Source: G963677445 sp963678275
GTDB taxonomy: Bacteria; Bacteroidota; Ignavibacteria; Ignavibacteriales; Melioribacteraceae
NCBI GenBank assembly: GCA_963678275.1
Contig: OY782765.1
Location: 3,472,001-3,536,000 of the forward strand
Direction: 5' to 3'
Length of the DNA stretch: 64,000 nt
This document shows positions 47,964-57,549 of the stretch, in pieces (the first letter of the stretch is position 1; each line of letters starts with the position of its first letter). A program made the translations under genes and the position numbers. The notes below the pieces were generated by a model. The model saw nothing but the letters and a program-made list of their open reading frames with translations. It searched no databases and was not told the origin of the DNA.

Positions 47964-49526
47964 TTAACTCCCGCTATCACTATTTACAGGAAAAAGCAGC
48001 GTAAATGTGCTGCCTTCACCCGGTTTGCTTTCAAGTTTTATCTCTCCCTTGTGAGCGTCGACTATCTGCTTGACAAGAGAAAGTCCCAGACCTGTTCCCT
48101 TAGTGTTATGCACAAGTCCGCTTGATACTCTGAAAAACTTCTCAAAAATCTTTTCCTGATCCTCCTTTGATATCCCCATACCGGAATCTTTTACCGCGAG
48201 AAAAATATAATCATCCACCCGGCCTGTGCTGATCTTTATCTCTTTTTTCTCCTCACTGTATTTCATCGCGTTATCAACCAGGTTTACGACCGCTTCGGTT
48301 ATCGCTTCACTATCGGCATTGATGGCCGGCAAAAACTCGCCTGTTGATACTTCATATTTGAACCCATTATTGCTCAGATGGAAACTGTAAGTATCAAGCG
48401 CCTCATCAACCAGTGAGTTCAAATCGGTCGGGCTGAATGAAAAGCTTCTTTTGCCCGCCTCCATTTTTGAAAAACTCAATATTTTGTTTACTATATTGCT
48501 CAGCCTGTGAGTTTCCCGGTGTATAATGTTGTAATATTCCTGTTTTTTCTCCTCGGTTCTTACCCTGCCCATTTCAAGCGTTTCTGCAAACATGCTGATA
48601 AGCGCCAGGGGAGTCCTCAGCTCATGTGATACGTTGGATACAAAATCTGATTTTATCTGTGTAAATTCAATCTGCTTGCGGATATTCCTGTAAAGTATAA
48701 ATCCCGCGAGAACAATAACCAGGTTCATGGCCATAATAAGAATCATGCTCAGCCACGACCTGGCCCTGACCAAATCAGATATTGTGGCCGATTTGAGAGA
48801 AATGCCCAGGTAATACTGAGGGAAAATCCAGAATTGTTTCCGGTCATCGAGATCAAGCAGATCCGCTTTACCCTCACGGAAAACCACCTCATTAACCTCT
48901 TCCGAAAAAATAACCACAGAATATTCCTCCATCGATACCTCCTGTATTTTGGGAGCCATAACACGATTGATGAAATTTTCCGGGTTAATTATCATTCCGC
49001 AAAGCTCTTCTTTTCCTTCAGGTGTGTCAAAAAGAAATATTATTATTGCTTTATTCCTGATGAGGTCATTCTTCAGGGGCTGAACTTTGGAGTAGCCCTG
49101 CTTTCTGTAGATCGATAATCGCTCTATTTCACTCCTGTTTTTATCAAGAAGAATTTTTATCGAATCTTCTTCAGGTATATATGAAGGATTAATATTATAA
49201 AACTGTAGATTGTTCTCCCTCGCGATGAATACAGACTCAATCCAGTTTACATCACTGAAAAGTTTGTTCATATCGGCGAGTATCTCTTCTTTCCCTCCCC
49301 GGCTCCGGGAAAGCAGAAAATCGAGCCTGTTTTTCCAGTCTTCAGTAACCGACTGAGCATACTGGTTGATAGTATAAAGAACCGATTCTATCTGTTTATT
49401 AAAAACCCGCTCAATGGTCTTTTCATTTTCATTCAGCGAATTTATCTCAATAAGAGTAATAAATATCGCGGGAAGAAGAATTATAATCCCTATCAGCAGT
49501 CCTGTCTGTTTCAGAAGTTTGTTCAT
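47964..49526 (-). CDS. Membrane sensor histidine kinase
   Basis: This 520-residue kinase has a first membrane helix at about 9-29, a periplasmic sensor region at 30-255 without a recognised named domain (rich in charged residues) and a second helix at 258-280. HisKA carries His301 in NVSHELRTPLALIS, and the HATPase domain has NLVDNAMKYSEE, DSGMGIS and GTGLGLSLVKQIVDAH; all the N and G boxes are intact. The signal is unknown. It lies 46 bases after the FecCD permease gene, so kinase and regulator may be in one long transcript with the acidic protein, Obg and permease. Confidence 0.93.
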   Translation of the reverse strand: MNKLLKQTGLLIGIIILLPAIFITLIEINSLNENEKTIERVFNKQIESVLYTINQYAQSVTEDWKNRLDFLLSRSRGGKEEILADMNKLFSDVNWIESVFIARENNLQFYNINPSYIPEEDSIKILLDKNRSEIERLSIYRKQGYSKVQPLKNDLIRNKAIIIFLFDTPEGKEELCGMIINPENFINRVMAPKIQEVSMEEYSVVIFSEEVNEVVFREGKADLLDLDDRKQFWIFPQYYLGISLKSATISDLVRARSWLSMILIMAMNLVIVLAGFILYRNIRKQIEFTQIKSDFVSNVSHELRTPLALISMFAETLEMGRVRTEEKKQEYYNIIHRETHRLSNIVNKILSFSKMEAGKRSFSFSPTDLNSLVDEALDTYSFHLSNNGFKYEVSTGEFLPAINADSEAITEAVVNLVDNAMKYSEEKKEIKISTGRVDDYIFLAVKDSGMGISKEDQEKIFEKFFRVSSGLVHNTKGTGLGLSLVKQIVDAHKGEIKLESKPGEGSTFTLLFPVNSDSGS

Positions 49527-49572
49527 ATCGATAAAATTCAGATAATATTTGAATAACTTAATATAACAAAAT

Positions 49573-50580
49573 TCATATCATTTTGTAGCGGGTGCGCAGC
49601 AGATAAATGAATACCGGCGCCCCGAAAAGAGCGGTGAAGGCTCCAACCGGAAGTTCCACAGGTGAAAGAATACTCTTGGCGATTGTATCCATGATAATCA
49701 TATATGAAGCCCCTGCCAGAAAGGAAGCGGGGACAATAATCCTGTTATCATTTCCAAATAATATTCTGCAAACATGAGGCACAAGCAGCCCGACAAAACC
49801 TATTATGCCGCTTATCGAAACAATAGCCCCTGTCATAATACTGCTGAGAACGTAAGCCCACATCCTGATCTTCCCGGTATTCACCCCGAGATGATGAGCC
49901 TCCTGATCACCGAGTGAAAGGATATTAAATTTTCCCGCCATCGCTGTCAGTATCATGCTGATTATTATCGTTAGAGGCAAAATGTAATAAACATCCCCTT
50001 TCGATGCCGAGGAGAGATTGCCTATAAGCCAGAAGAGCACATTCCGTAATGAATCATCCAGCAGGGAATAAAGCAGCAGAATCGCGGCTGAAAAGAACGC
50101 TCCTGTCATAACTCCCGAAAGAAGCAATATATTCGGAGAAATATTGCCGAACCTTTTGCCGAGAAAAAAAACAATCGCGATTACAGAAAGAGCTCCGGCA
50201 AAAGCGAATAACTGCGTTCCTGCCATCGATAGCCCCAGGAGAAATGATAATACCGCTCCGAAAGTGCCTCCGCTCGACACACCAAGAATATATGGTTCGG
50301 CCAGCGGATTCATCAGCAATGCCTGAAAAACCGCCCCTGCTATCGCCAGCCCTCCCCCCGCCGCGAGAGCGAGAAGAATCCTGGGAAGCCTTATATCAAA
50401 AATCACCGTATGCGAAAGTTCTCCCGAACTCTGCCCGGTAAACGCTGAAAATATCTCCGTTATCCCTATATCCGCCGAACCGGCCGTAAGGCAGATAACC
50501 GCTGTTACCACGAGCAAAACAAATAACAGCGCTAAAATAAAAATATAACTGCCTAATCCCTGTCTTTTATCTTTTGCCAT
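49573..50580 (-). CDS. FecCD/BtuC-family ABC transporter permease
   Basis: This 335-residue inner-membrane permease of the iron-siderophore/cobalamin class has about ten predicted helices. Family markers are DIRLPRILLALAAGGGLAIA, then AVFQALLMNPLAEPYILGVS and SGIIGFVGLLVPHVCRILFG. No ATP-binding or substrate-binding subunit gene is adjacent, so the cognate parts must lie elsewhere or be shared. The start overlaps the end of obg by 28 bases, which implies translational coupling. The substrate cannot be chosen between haem, siderophore and cobalamin. Confidence 0.92.
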   Translation of the reverse strand: MAKDKRQGLGSYIFILALLFVLLVVTAVICLTAGSADIGITEIFSAFTGQSSGELSHTVIFDIRLPRILLALAAGGGLAIAGAVFQALLMNPLAEPYILGVSSGGTFGAVLSFLLGLSMAGTQLFAFAGALSVIAIVFFLGKRFGNISPNILLLSGVMTGAFFSAAILLLYSLLDDSLRNVLFWLIGNLSSASKGDVYYILPLTIIISMILTAMAGKFNILSLGDQEAHHLGVNTGKIRMWAYVLSSIMTGAIVSISGIIGFVGLLVPHVCRILFGNDNRIIVPASFLAGASYMIIMDTIAKSILSPVELPVGAFTALFGAPVFIYLLRTRYKMI

Positions 50581-51545
50581 ATAAGGTCCAGCAGTTCGGT
50601 AATTCCCTCACCCGATACAGATGAAATAATATGTATCTTCTCCTCTTTTCCGGCGATAATTACTTTTTCTTTTTTTACCTTTTCTTCAGGGGGAATTATA
50701 TCGGCTTTGGTAAAAACAAAAAGTTTCTCCCTTGAGGCGAGAATGCTGCTGTAATTTTTCAATTCAGCCAGTAAAGTCTCAAAACATTTATCGGGATTCT
50801 CCTCTGAGATATCAACCATTATCAGTAAGATTGAGGTTCTTTCTATATGTTTCAGAAACTTCAGTCCCAGCCCTTTGCCTTCATGAGCTCCTTCAATTAT
50901 GCCCGGAATATCGGCAATGGTAAAGGTATTAAAATTGTGATATTTTACAATTCCCAGGTTGGGCTGAAGAGTGGTAAAAGGATAATCGGCAATTTTGGGC
51001 CGCGCGGCCGAAACAGTTGAAATAAGGGTGGATTTACCGGCATTTGGAAATCCCACAAGTCCGACATCGGCAAGGAGCTTTAATTCCAGTTTGACCTTAA
51101 ATTCTTTCCCCTCTCTGCCGGGCTCGGCATAACGGGGCGCCTGGTTGGTGGGAGTGGCGAAATTTGAGTTTCCCTTTCCCCCTTTTCCTCCCCTGGCAGC
51201 GACAAACTTTTTGCCGTGCTCATCCATATCGGCTATAACATTGCCCGATTCCTTATCTTTTATCAATGTGCCTGCGGGAACCTTAATAATTATATCCTTG
51301 CCATTTTTTCCGTCTTTTAATGAAAGTCCCCCGTCAGCCCCGTCTTCAGCTTCATATTTCCTGTTGTATCTGAAATCGAGAAGGGTATGCAGATTTTCAT
51401 CGACGAGAAATATTACGCTTCCTCCTTTTCCCCCGTTTCCGCCGGCAGGTCCTCCCTTGGGAACAAATTTTTCTCTTCTGAAGGCAACCCTGCCGTCGCC
51501 CCCTTTACCTGATTTTATAAATATTTCCGCTTCATCTATAAACAT
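50553..51545 (-). CDS. obgE: GTPase ObgE/CgtA
   Basis: This 330-residue essential GTPase is linked to ribosome assembly and the stringent response. The N-terminal Gly-rich Obg fold (MFIDEAEIFIKSGKGGDG, FVPKGGPAGGNGGKGG) is followed by the G domain: P-loop GFPNAGKSTL, switch and G3 DIPGIIEGAHEG, and FTKAD for base recognition. It has no C-terminal OCT domain, as in many Bacteroidota. AGGA precedes ATG at 51545. It follows the acidic protein by 12 bases and overlaps the permease, so it is the middle gene of the run. Confidence 0.97.
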   Translation of the reverse strand: MFIDEAEIFIKSGKGGDGRVAFRREKFVPKGGPAGGNGGKGGSVIFLVDENLHTLLDFRYNRKYEAEDGADGGLSLKDGKNGKDIIIKVPAGTLIKDKESGNVIADMDEHGKKFVAARGGKGGKGNSNFATPTNQAPRYAEPGREGKEFKVKLELKLLADVGLVGFPNAGKSTLISTVSAARPKIADYPFTTLQPNLGIVKYHNFNTFTIADIPGIIEGAHEGKGLGLKFLKHIERTSILLIMVDISEENPDKCFETLLAELKNYSSILASREKLFVFTKADIIPPEEKVKKEKVIIAGKEEKIHIISSVSGEGITELLDLIWQKIKDRD

Positions 51546-51557
51546 TATTTAATCCTG

Positions 51558-53327
51558 TCAAAAAAATTCATTAATTATCTCAATAAAACTCTGCGCCTCG
51601 CGTGAATTCCGCTTCACGTTGTTACGGTTAAAAACCTTCTCCAGAATCGCCATTCTTTCCCCGCCCGTTTTACAATCGGCTATGGCGTCAATAGTATCGG
51701 CAAAATCTTCCATATCATAATCAAAGATCACCTGAATGATTTTCGGCATCTTTTTGTGCTCAATAAGGGCCGAAATATCGGGCTCGGGAATTTGTTCCTC
51801 ATCAGCCGGCCCGGGTTCTTCTTCAGCTTCTTCATGAATATGTTCACTCATCGGGAAAATTATTCCGGAGTCATCTTCTTCTTCCACAATTTTATCTTCT
51901 TCGGGCAATTCATTCCCAGGTGTTTGCCCCTCCTCAGAATCTGTATCTGCTTCATAGTCCTCTTCTCCGGCAATCACTAATTCCAGATCATCTGGCATAA
52001 CAATATCATCTTCAGGGTGAGTTTCCTCTTCAATTTCTTCTTCTTTCTCTTCCAAACCAGATTCCGGTTCAGCCTCTTCAGTCTCTTCCATATCAGATTC
52101 ATTTTCCTCCGGTAATTCACTCTCCGGTTCCGGCTGATCTTCCGGTTCCTTTATTTCAGGCTCTTCATCCTCAATTTCCAGAATTTCAAACTCCTGATCC
52201 TCTGAATCATCATCTGGTTCATTGTCATCAGATTCATTCTCTCCAGAGGCAAATGGTTCCTCAGGCGTTACCGATTCGGCTTCCTGTAACTCCGATTCTG
52301 TAGCTTCATCAGCTTCTGCAGGTTCCGGTTCAGGCTCTTCTGATATTTCTTCGGCAGACTCTTCGGTTTCCTCCGTAATTTCATCATCCGTTATATGCTC
52401 AGGCAGCTCCCTGATCGTTTTATCCTCCTCCTTTTGCTCCTTTAATTCCTCATCAAGAGCTGGAAGCAGCTCTTCATCTGTTAACAGCTCCTCGGCCGCT
52501 TTCTCCTTTTGGTCAGGAGTTTCATCATCACTAATTTCCTCCGGCTCCTCATCAAATGGAAGCAGAAGTGAATCGGGATCGCTGTGAAAGATTTCAATGA
52601 AGAATGATATAGGCCTGGTTTTATCGCTGCTCTTTCCCAGCCGGATTTTTACCGCTTCGAGGAAATCATTAAGGCCTTTTTCTTTCAGGAACATGGCAAC
52701 GGCGTCGACAGGAACAATCGATTTATCATATGACCCGATGTTATAAAATTCCGCTATGCCTGTAACGGCCATTTCAAGTATGTTTTTCAGATTTGAAGAA
52801 ATTCCGAGGTGATCAATTTTTTTAAGCAGTTTATCAAACTCATCCCTTTCAAGCGAAACAATATTTTTTCTGTTAAGATAGGATTTAAGTATTTTTTTCA
52901 GGTAGGAATAATAATACAGGTGATCAAGAATAATATCAATTTCAGCGCTGCTTCTTACTGTTTCGCTGCCGAACATAAGTTTTTTAAGAGCCCAGTTGGG
53001 TCTGCTTAAATAATTAACATTAAAGGCCGCCGCCTTAAGAACAAGATCGGAAAAATATTTGGCCGAAAACTTTTTCTCCTTTTTCAGTTCCCCATTCACC
53101 AGTGAGAAATATTCTGTCACCTTTTCGGAAGAATAATCAAAAATGGAATTTTTCAGAATTTTCTGCCTGTCCTCAAAAATCACAAAATCTATTTCAGCCG
53201 AAATATATTCACCGATAGCGGGATGTATTTCCAGCGCGCTAAATTCCTCATAAGTGAAATACGGCCCCAGTTCCCTTATTTTCCTGCCGTAAAAGTTATG
53301 GACTTCCTGAAAATATTGTTCAAACAT
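51558..53327 (-). CDS. Large acidic protein of unknown function, upstream of obgE
   Basis: This 589-residue protein has three parts. The N-terminal ~270 residues are an ordered helical domain (EEFSALEIHPAIGEYISAE, RSSAEIDIILDHLYYYSYLK, PVDAVAMFLKEKGLNDFLEA). A very acidic, Glu/Asp/Ser/Pro-rich stretch follows (about 275-520, with repeats like EEPEPEPAEADEA and DEEPEIKEPED). A short conserved C-terminus (PKIIQVIFDYDMEDFADTID, KTGGERMAILEKVFNRN) closes it. The ATG at 53327 follows CAGGCAAAAAA and is preferred over the TTG at 53357. There is no signal peptide. The acidic stretch should be disordered, while the ends may bind partners. Twelve bases before obgE suggests joint expression. I do not recognise a family. 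Confidence 0.78.
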   Translation of the reverse strand: MFEQYFQEVHNFYGRKIRELGPYFTYEEFSALEIHPAIGEYISAEIDFVIFEDRQKILKNSIFDYSSEKVTEYFSLVNGELKKEKKFSAKYFSDLVLKAAAFNVNYLSRPNWALKKLMFGSETVRSSAEIDIILDHLYYYSYLKKILKSYLNRKNIVSLERDEFDKLLKKIDHLGISSNLKNILEMAVTGIAEFYNIGSYDKSIVPVDAVAMFLKEKGLNDFLEAVKIRLGKSSDKTRPISFFIEIFHSDPDSLLLPFDEEPEEISDDETPDQKEKAAEELLTDEELLPALDEELKEQKEEDKTIRELPEHITDDEITEETEESAEEISEEPEPEPAEADEATESELQEAESVTPEEPFASGENESDDNEPDDDSEDQEFEILEIEDEEPEIKEPEDQPEPESELPEENESDMEETEEAEPESGLEEKEEEIEEETHPEDDIVMPDDLELVIAGEEDYEADTDSEEGQTPGNELPEEDKIVEEEDDSGIIFPMSEHIHEEAEEEPGPADEEQIPEPDISALIEHKKMPKIIQVIFDYDMEDFADTIDAIADCKTGGERMAILEKVFNRNNVKRNSREAQSFIEIINEFF

Positions 53328-53612
53328 TTTTTTGCCTGAAAGAATAATTGAAATCAACTAACTAATGTAATAATATAGTATAATATTAAAAAATATTAAA
53401 GGCGATTCAACACAATCATAATTACTCAAAACAATGAAGAAAAACAAAAAATCGATGAATGTTATTTCCAATCGCCTCTCCCTCCAAAGAAAAAACGATT
53501 TCAATCGCGGCCATTAAAAATCATAATCCTAAACTGGCAAGCCGGAAACAAATACGACCATCCGGTGGCTGAGCGGAGTCGAAGCTACCGCCGCTGGTTT
53601 CGATCCGCCGCG
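53328..53612. repeat. Spacer before IS copy 2 with interrupted hairpin module
   Basis: Ordinary AT-rich leader of the acidic-protein gene is followed by a CTGGCAAGCC word (about 53533) and the left part of a CTGAGCGGAGTCGAAG hairpin module (53562-53612). The module is split by IS copy 2; its right part resumes at 55249. Confidence 0.8.
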
Positions 53613-55248
53613 CAGGCTGTTGCAGATTATCGGGAACAAAAGTGTATGTTTAGTGATATAATAGGTAGTAAATAATAAACATGGAAATAGGAATAATGGG
53701 GTTTATTGAAGGAAATCGAGATCAACTGGGATTCATTGCTTATAGCCTGGATGATTTTGTAGAAGAAGATTCAAAAGCAAGATTTATCGTAAGAATAGTA
53801 GAAGAATTAGATTTAAGTTTACTCTACGAGCAATACAGTCCACAGGGTGGAGAAGCTTTTTGTCCAAAGGCAATGTTAGCCACACTGTTTTTCGGATATT
53901 CCCAAGGTATATCAGTTACCCGTGATCTTGAATACAATTGCAAAAAGAACATGGATTTTATATATGTATCAGCAAACCTTCGACCGGATCACACTTCATT
54001 GAGCAGATTCAGAAAGCGTCATCTGGCCCATATTCCAGGGCTTTTTATACAGATAGTACGGAAAGCAATAGAGATGGGAATAAGTGAGTTCATGGAAATC
54101 GCGATGGATGGATCAAAGATGGCCGCGGCAAGCAGTAAGAAAAAAAGTATGCGCTCCAACAAAATAGAAGAAAAACTGAAAGCAATAAAAGAAGATATCA
54201 CCGAATACCTGAATCAAAGCGAAATAGAAGAAAAGAAGCTTGCCGAATTGGAAAAGAAAAAGGCTAAGCTGGAAGAAGCCCAAAGAATACTGGAAGAGCG
54301 AAAAGAGACAATAAAAGAAAACTGCAGGGATAATCATCAGGTAAATATAGAAGAACCGGAAGCTCCAATGCAAAAACCGGGAGGGGGGAAAAGCGCATTT
54401 CCGGGCTATAATCCACAAATATGCACCGATACGAAAACCCAATTCATAGCAAACGCCCAGCTGACGCCAGACAGGAACGACGAAAAACAATTTATGCTTC
54501 AATATAATAATACGGAAAGAATTTTGGGCCCGAACAAAAAGAGGAGATATCTATCTGACGGAGGGTTTAACACCAATGACACAATATTTGAAATCTATTA
54601 CAACCAGATCGACGCTTATGTAGGCAACAGACGTAATGGAAAAGAGACAAGTGAAAAGATTAAAAAGGGTTTAAAATTCGACAAAAGTGATTTTACATAT
54701 GATAAAGAAAAAGACATCTATATATGTCCGTCAGATAAAAAGTTAGAGTTCAAAAAAACAGAAAAGAATAAATCTTTCAAGGGAAGAAAATATGTTTGCA
54801 ATGATTGTGGGAATTGCGAATTCAGGTCTCAATGTTTATCGAAGAACAATAAAAGTGGGAAAAGAGAAATTCGACGAGATGATCGGGAAATCTATGTAGA
54901 AATGATGAGGGAAAAGGTGGAAACAGAAGAGGGAAAGGAAAAATTACTAATTCGTTCAACAACAGTCGAACCGGTCTTTGGTAATATCAAATGGAACCTG
55001 GGATATACCCGGTTTAGACTAAAAGGGTTGTTTGCGGCAAATGCTGAATTTTTGCTTATGTGTATTGGCCATAATCTCAATAAACTCTTCAAGCTGTTTG
55101 GAAAGGTTGATAATAGTCCGGATAGCATGGAAGTAGCATCATGCTTCCCTAATATTTTCAATTATAAGAATATTTTGCCAAATAAATTACAAGTTTTATT
55201 TACATAAAAATATTTTCCATGTTTTTTTTGCCTCCCTGCAACAGCCTG
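53613..55248 (+). mobile_element. IS1182-family insertion sequence, copy 2
   Basis: This is a 1636-bp complete element with ends CAGGCTGTTGCAG / CTGCAACAGCCTG and CGCG on both sides (53609-53612 and 55249-55252). It lies inside the CCGCCGCGGCGG palindrome of a repeat module: joining the flanks rebuilds GATCCGCCGCGGCGGACTTA, as present uninterrupted at about 46817. That shows a clean insertion with target duplication. It is inverted relative to copy 1. Confidence 0.96.
53681..55207 (+). CDS. IS1182-family transposase
   Basis: This 508-residue transposase is identical in predicted sequence to that of copy 1, with the same DUF772 N-terminus, coiled coil, catalytic residues (MDGSKM, LSDGGFNTND, TTVEPVFGNIKW) and Cys cluster. 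The frame is intact and ends 41 bases before the right end. Confidence 0.95.
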   Translation: MEIGIMGFIEGNRDQLGFIAYSLDDFVEEDSKARFIVRIVEELDLSLLYEQYSPQGGEAFCPKAMLATLFFGYSQGISVTRDLEYNCKKNMDFIYVSANLRPDHTSLSRFRKRHLAHIPGLFIQIVRKAIEMGISEFMEIAMDGSKMAAASSKKKSMRSNKIEEKLKAIKEDITEYLNQSEIEEKKLAELEKKKAKLEEAQRILEERKETIKENCRDNHQVNIEEPEAPMQKPGGGKSAFPGYNPQICTDTKTQFIANAQLTPDRNDEKQFMLQYNNTERILGPNKKRRYLSDGGFNTNDTIFEIYYNQIDAYVGNRRNGKETSEKIKKGLKFDKSDFTYDKEKDIYICPSDKKLEFKKTEKNKSFKGRKYVCNDCGNCEFRSQCLSKNNKSGKREIRRDDREIYVEMMREKVETEEGKEKLLIRSTTVEPVFGNIKWNLGYTRFRLKGLFAANAEFLLMCIGHNLNKLFKLFGKVDNSPDSMEVASCFPNIFNYKNILPNKLQVLFT

Positions 55249-57549
55249 CGCGGCGGACTTACCTCCGGCTGTGTTCATGAAAAATTTTGCCATTTTGCGT
55301 AGAATTTAACTTCTTATGGACTACTCTTACTCTGATTTTTTATCACCGATACCGAAAAATAATCATGTAATCCATAAATCCTTTAATCATGGTTCAGACA
55401 ATAACGGGATTAGATTTTGCGCATACTGTTATTTCCCTGCCAGCCGCTCTTTTGGCTAAAGCCCTTCGGAGTTGTCGGGTTCTAACGCATATCTCCGGCC
55501 TAAAGGCGCGGAGTTATTTTAAACTCAATTTTGAATAGAGTCTCCGGCCTCAAAAATCATAATCCCACCCTCAGGAAAAATGAACAACCCCTCCGCCTTC
55601 GCCCAACCGAGTCATCATACTCTTACTCATACTCTTACTCTGATTTTTTATCACCGATACCGATAAAAAAGGCAATAATCTTATTTTTGTGGGGAGGGGA
55701 AATCCTATGCTACTAAGGTTAAAAAATTAAAAAATAAGGTTTCCTTTTTCTATGCGCCTCCGCGTCTTTGCATGAGATTAAAACCGATTTCGATTTTACC
55801 GGGATTTATAAGGCTGAATGCTTTTGGATTTCATCCCGGCGGTTGTGGAGTCCTCATTTGGGAATAACATCAAATCTCAAATGTTGCAACAATAATATTA
55901 GAAATACTAACCTCCCGAAAACTCTTCAATAGTGAAAGATCGAAATCCCCTCCCCTTAAGATGTTAAGGGGAGGACGGGAGGGGTTTGATCTACCTTGTG
56001 CCGGAACTAATCCGGAGAGAAGTCCATTAATTTCATACCCTAAATGACAAATGTTTTCACGCAATTATAATCTTGTTTTCGGAAGGTTAAAAAACAAAGA
56101 ATAAGGTTTCCTTTTTCTTTGCGTCTCAGCGTCTTTGCATGAGATTAAAACGATTTCGATTTGGATTTCGACGGGGTTTATATCATGTTTATCCTTTTAA
56201 TCCCCGTAATTCTGTTCTGTGCTTTTTATGCGATCATTAGATAATTCCGATGGAGATATTGCTATTTTGAATAAGGTTAATAAGGTTTTTCTCACCTTTA
56301 TTTGTTTTCTGCTTTGTGAAGGTTCTGAATATAATTCAGCGTAAGAAATATTGTGTACCTGACGGCATACTCATTTGTTTTCTATCTCCTTTTATCATCC
56401 AATATTTTGCTCTTAATGGGGCAATTTAAAATTGATACAATTAAATTGTCCCGTTAGGGACAGCATATTGGTAAAAATGATCAAAGAAAAAATGCATAGT
56501 GTGCCGTCAGGTACACCATATTAGCCCCTGAAATAAGATGAAAAATCCAGAGCGGTCACCTAACCCGGCCATCATATTCTTACTCCGATTTTTTAAGACC
56601 GATACCGAAAAATAATCAAGTAATCCTTTAATCATGGTTCAGATATTGGCGGAGGTCGATTTTGCACATTCTGTTATTTCCCGCCAGCCGTTCTTTGGGC
56701 TAAAGCCATTTGGGGTTGTCTGGTTTTCCCGCATATCTCCGGCCTAAAGGCGCGGAGTTATTTTAAACTCAATTTTGAAAAGAATCTCCATTCTCAAAAA
56801 TCATAATCGTAATCATCAACTGGCAAGCCAGAAACAAATACGACCGTCCGGTAGCTGAGCGGAGTCGAAGCTACCGCCGCTGGTTTCGATCCGCCGCGGC
56901 GGACTTACCTCCGGCTGTGTTCATGAAAAATTCTTGCCATTTTGCGTAGAATTTGACTGCTAACGGAGTAATCCCACCCCCTCAGGACAAAATGAGCAAA
57001 CCCTCCGCCGTCACCCAACCCGGCCATCTTACTCATACTCCTACTCTGATTTTTTAATACCGATACCGAAAAATAATCATGTAATCCATAAATCCTTCAA
57101 TCATGGTTCAGACAATAACGGGATTAGATTTTGCGCATACTGTTATTTCCCTGCCAGCCGCTCTTTTGGCTAAAGCCATTTGAGTGTCGTTGTTTCGTTG
57201 GGGGTCTCCGGCCTGAAGACGCGGAGTTATTCCTCTTGTGTCCTTTGTGCCTCCCCCTGTGTCCCTTGTGGTTATATCTTTTGTCTTTCGGCATTTGATT
57301 TCGATGGAAATATTGCCCCGTTGAATAAGGTTAATAAGGTTTAGTCTGGTCGGGAAGTTCCATCTGTTACTAAGGTTAAGAAAAAAAGAATAAGGTTTTA
57401 TTACAAAACTTTCATTCGTAATTCGTAATTCCTCATTCTTAATTCTCATCCCTTCGCCGTCACCCAACCCGGCCATCATACTTTTACCCGCCGCAGCCGT
57501 TTTTTGGCGCAGGAGGGCTTACTCATACTCCTACTCTTACTCTGATTTT
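55249..57549. repeat. Intergenic repeat island 8 (2.3 kb)
   Basis: The modules run in order from the right half of the split hairpin (55249-55271). They are TGCGTAGAATTTAAC (about 55290), ACCGATACCG (about 55345), GGCTAAAGCC/GGCCTAAAGGCGCGG (about 55455-55515), CCCAACCG..CTCTTACTC (55600-55640), an AAGGTT module (55670-55745), the CTCCCCTTAA hairpin (55947-55974), a MITE-like element (56350-56519), a second GGCTAAAGCC block (about 56698-56765), a CTGGCAAGCCAG word and an uninterrupted long-form hairpin module (56847-56915), another TGCGTAG word, CCCAACCCGG, a third GGCTAAAGCC block (about 57168) and a final AAGGTT block (about 57325-57395). No gene is visible; a 123-codon minus frame is repeat-derived. 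Confidence 0.87.
56350..56519. repeat. MITE-like palindromic element, copy 3
   Basis: This is a 170-bp copy with ends GTGTACCTGACGG and CCGTCAGGTACACCAT and the inner CCAATATTTTGC / GGACAGCATATTGGT pair. Confidence 0.78.

Noticed and set aside
52222..52587. Ser-rich 121-codon + strand frame
   Set aside because: It is the antisense image of the Glu/Asp-rich stretch of the acidic protein.
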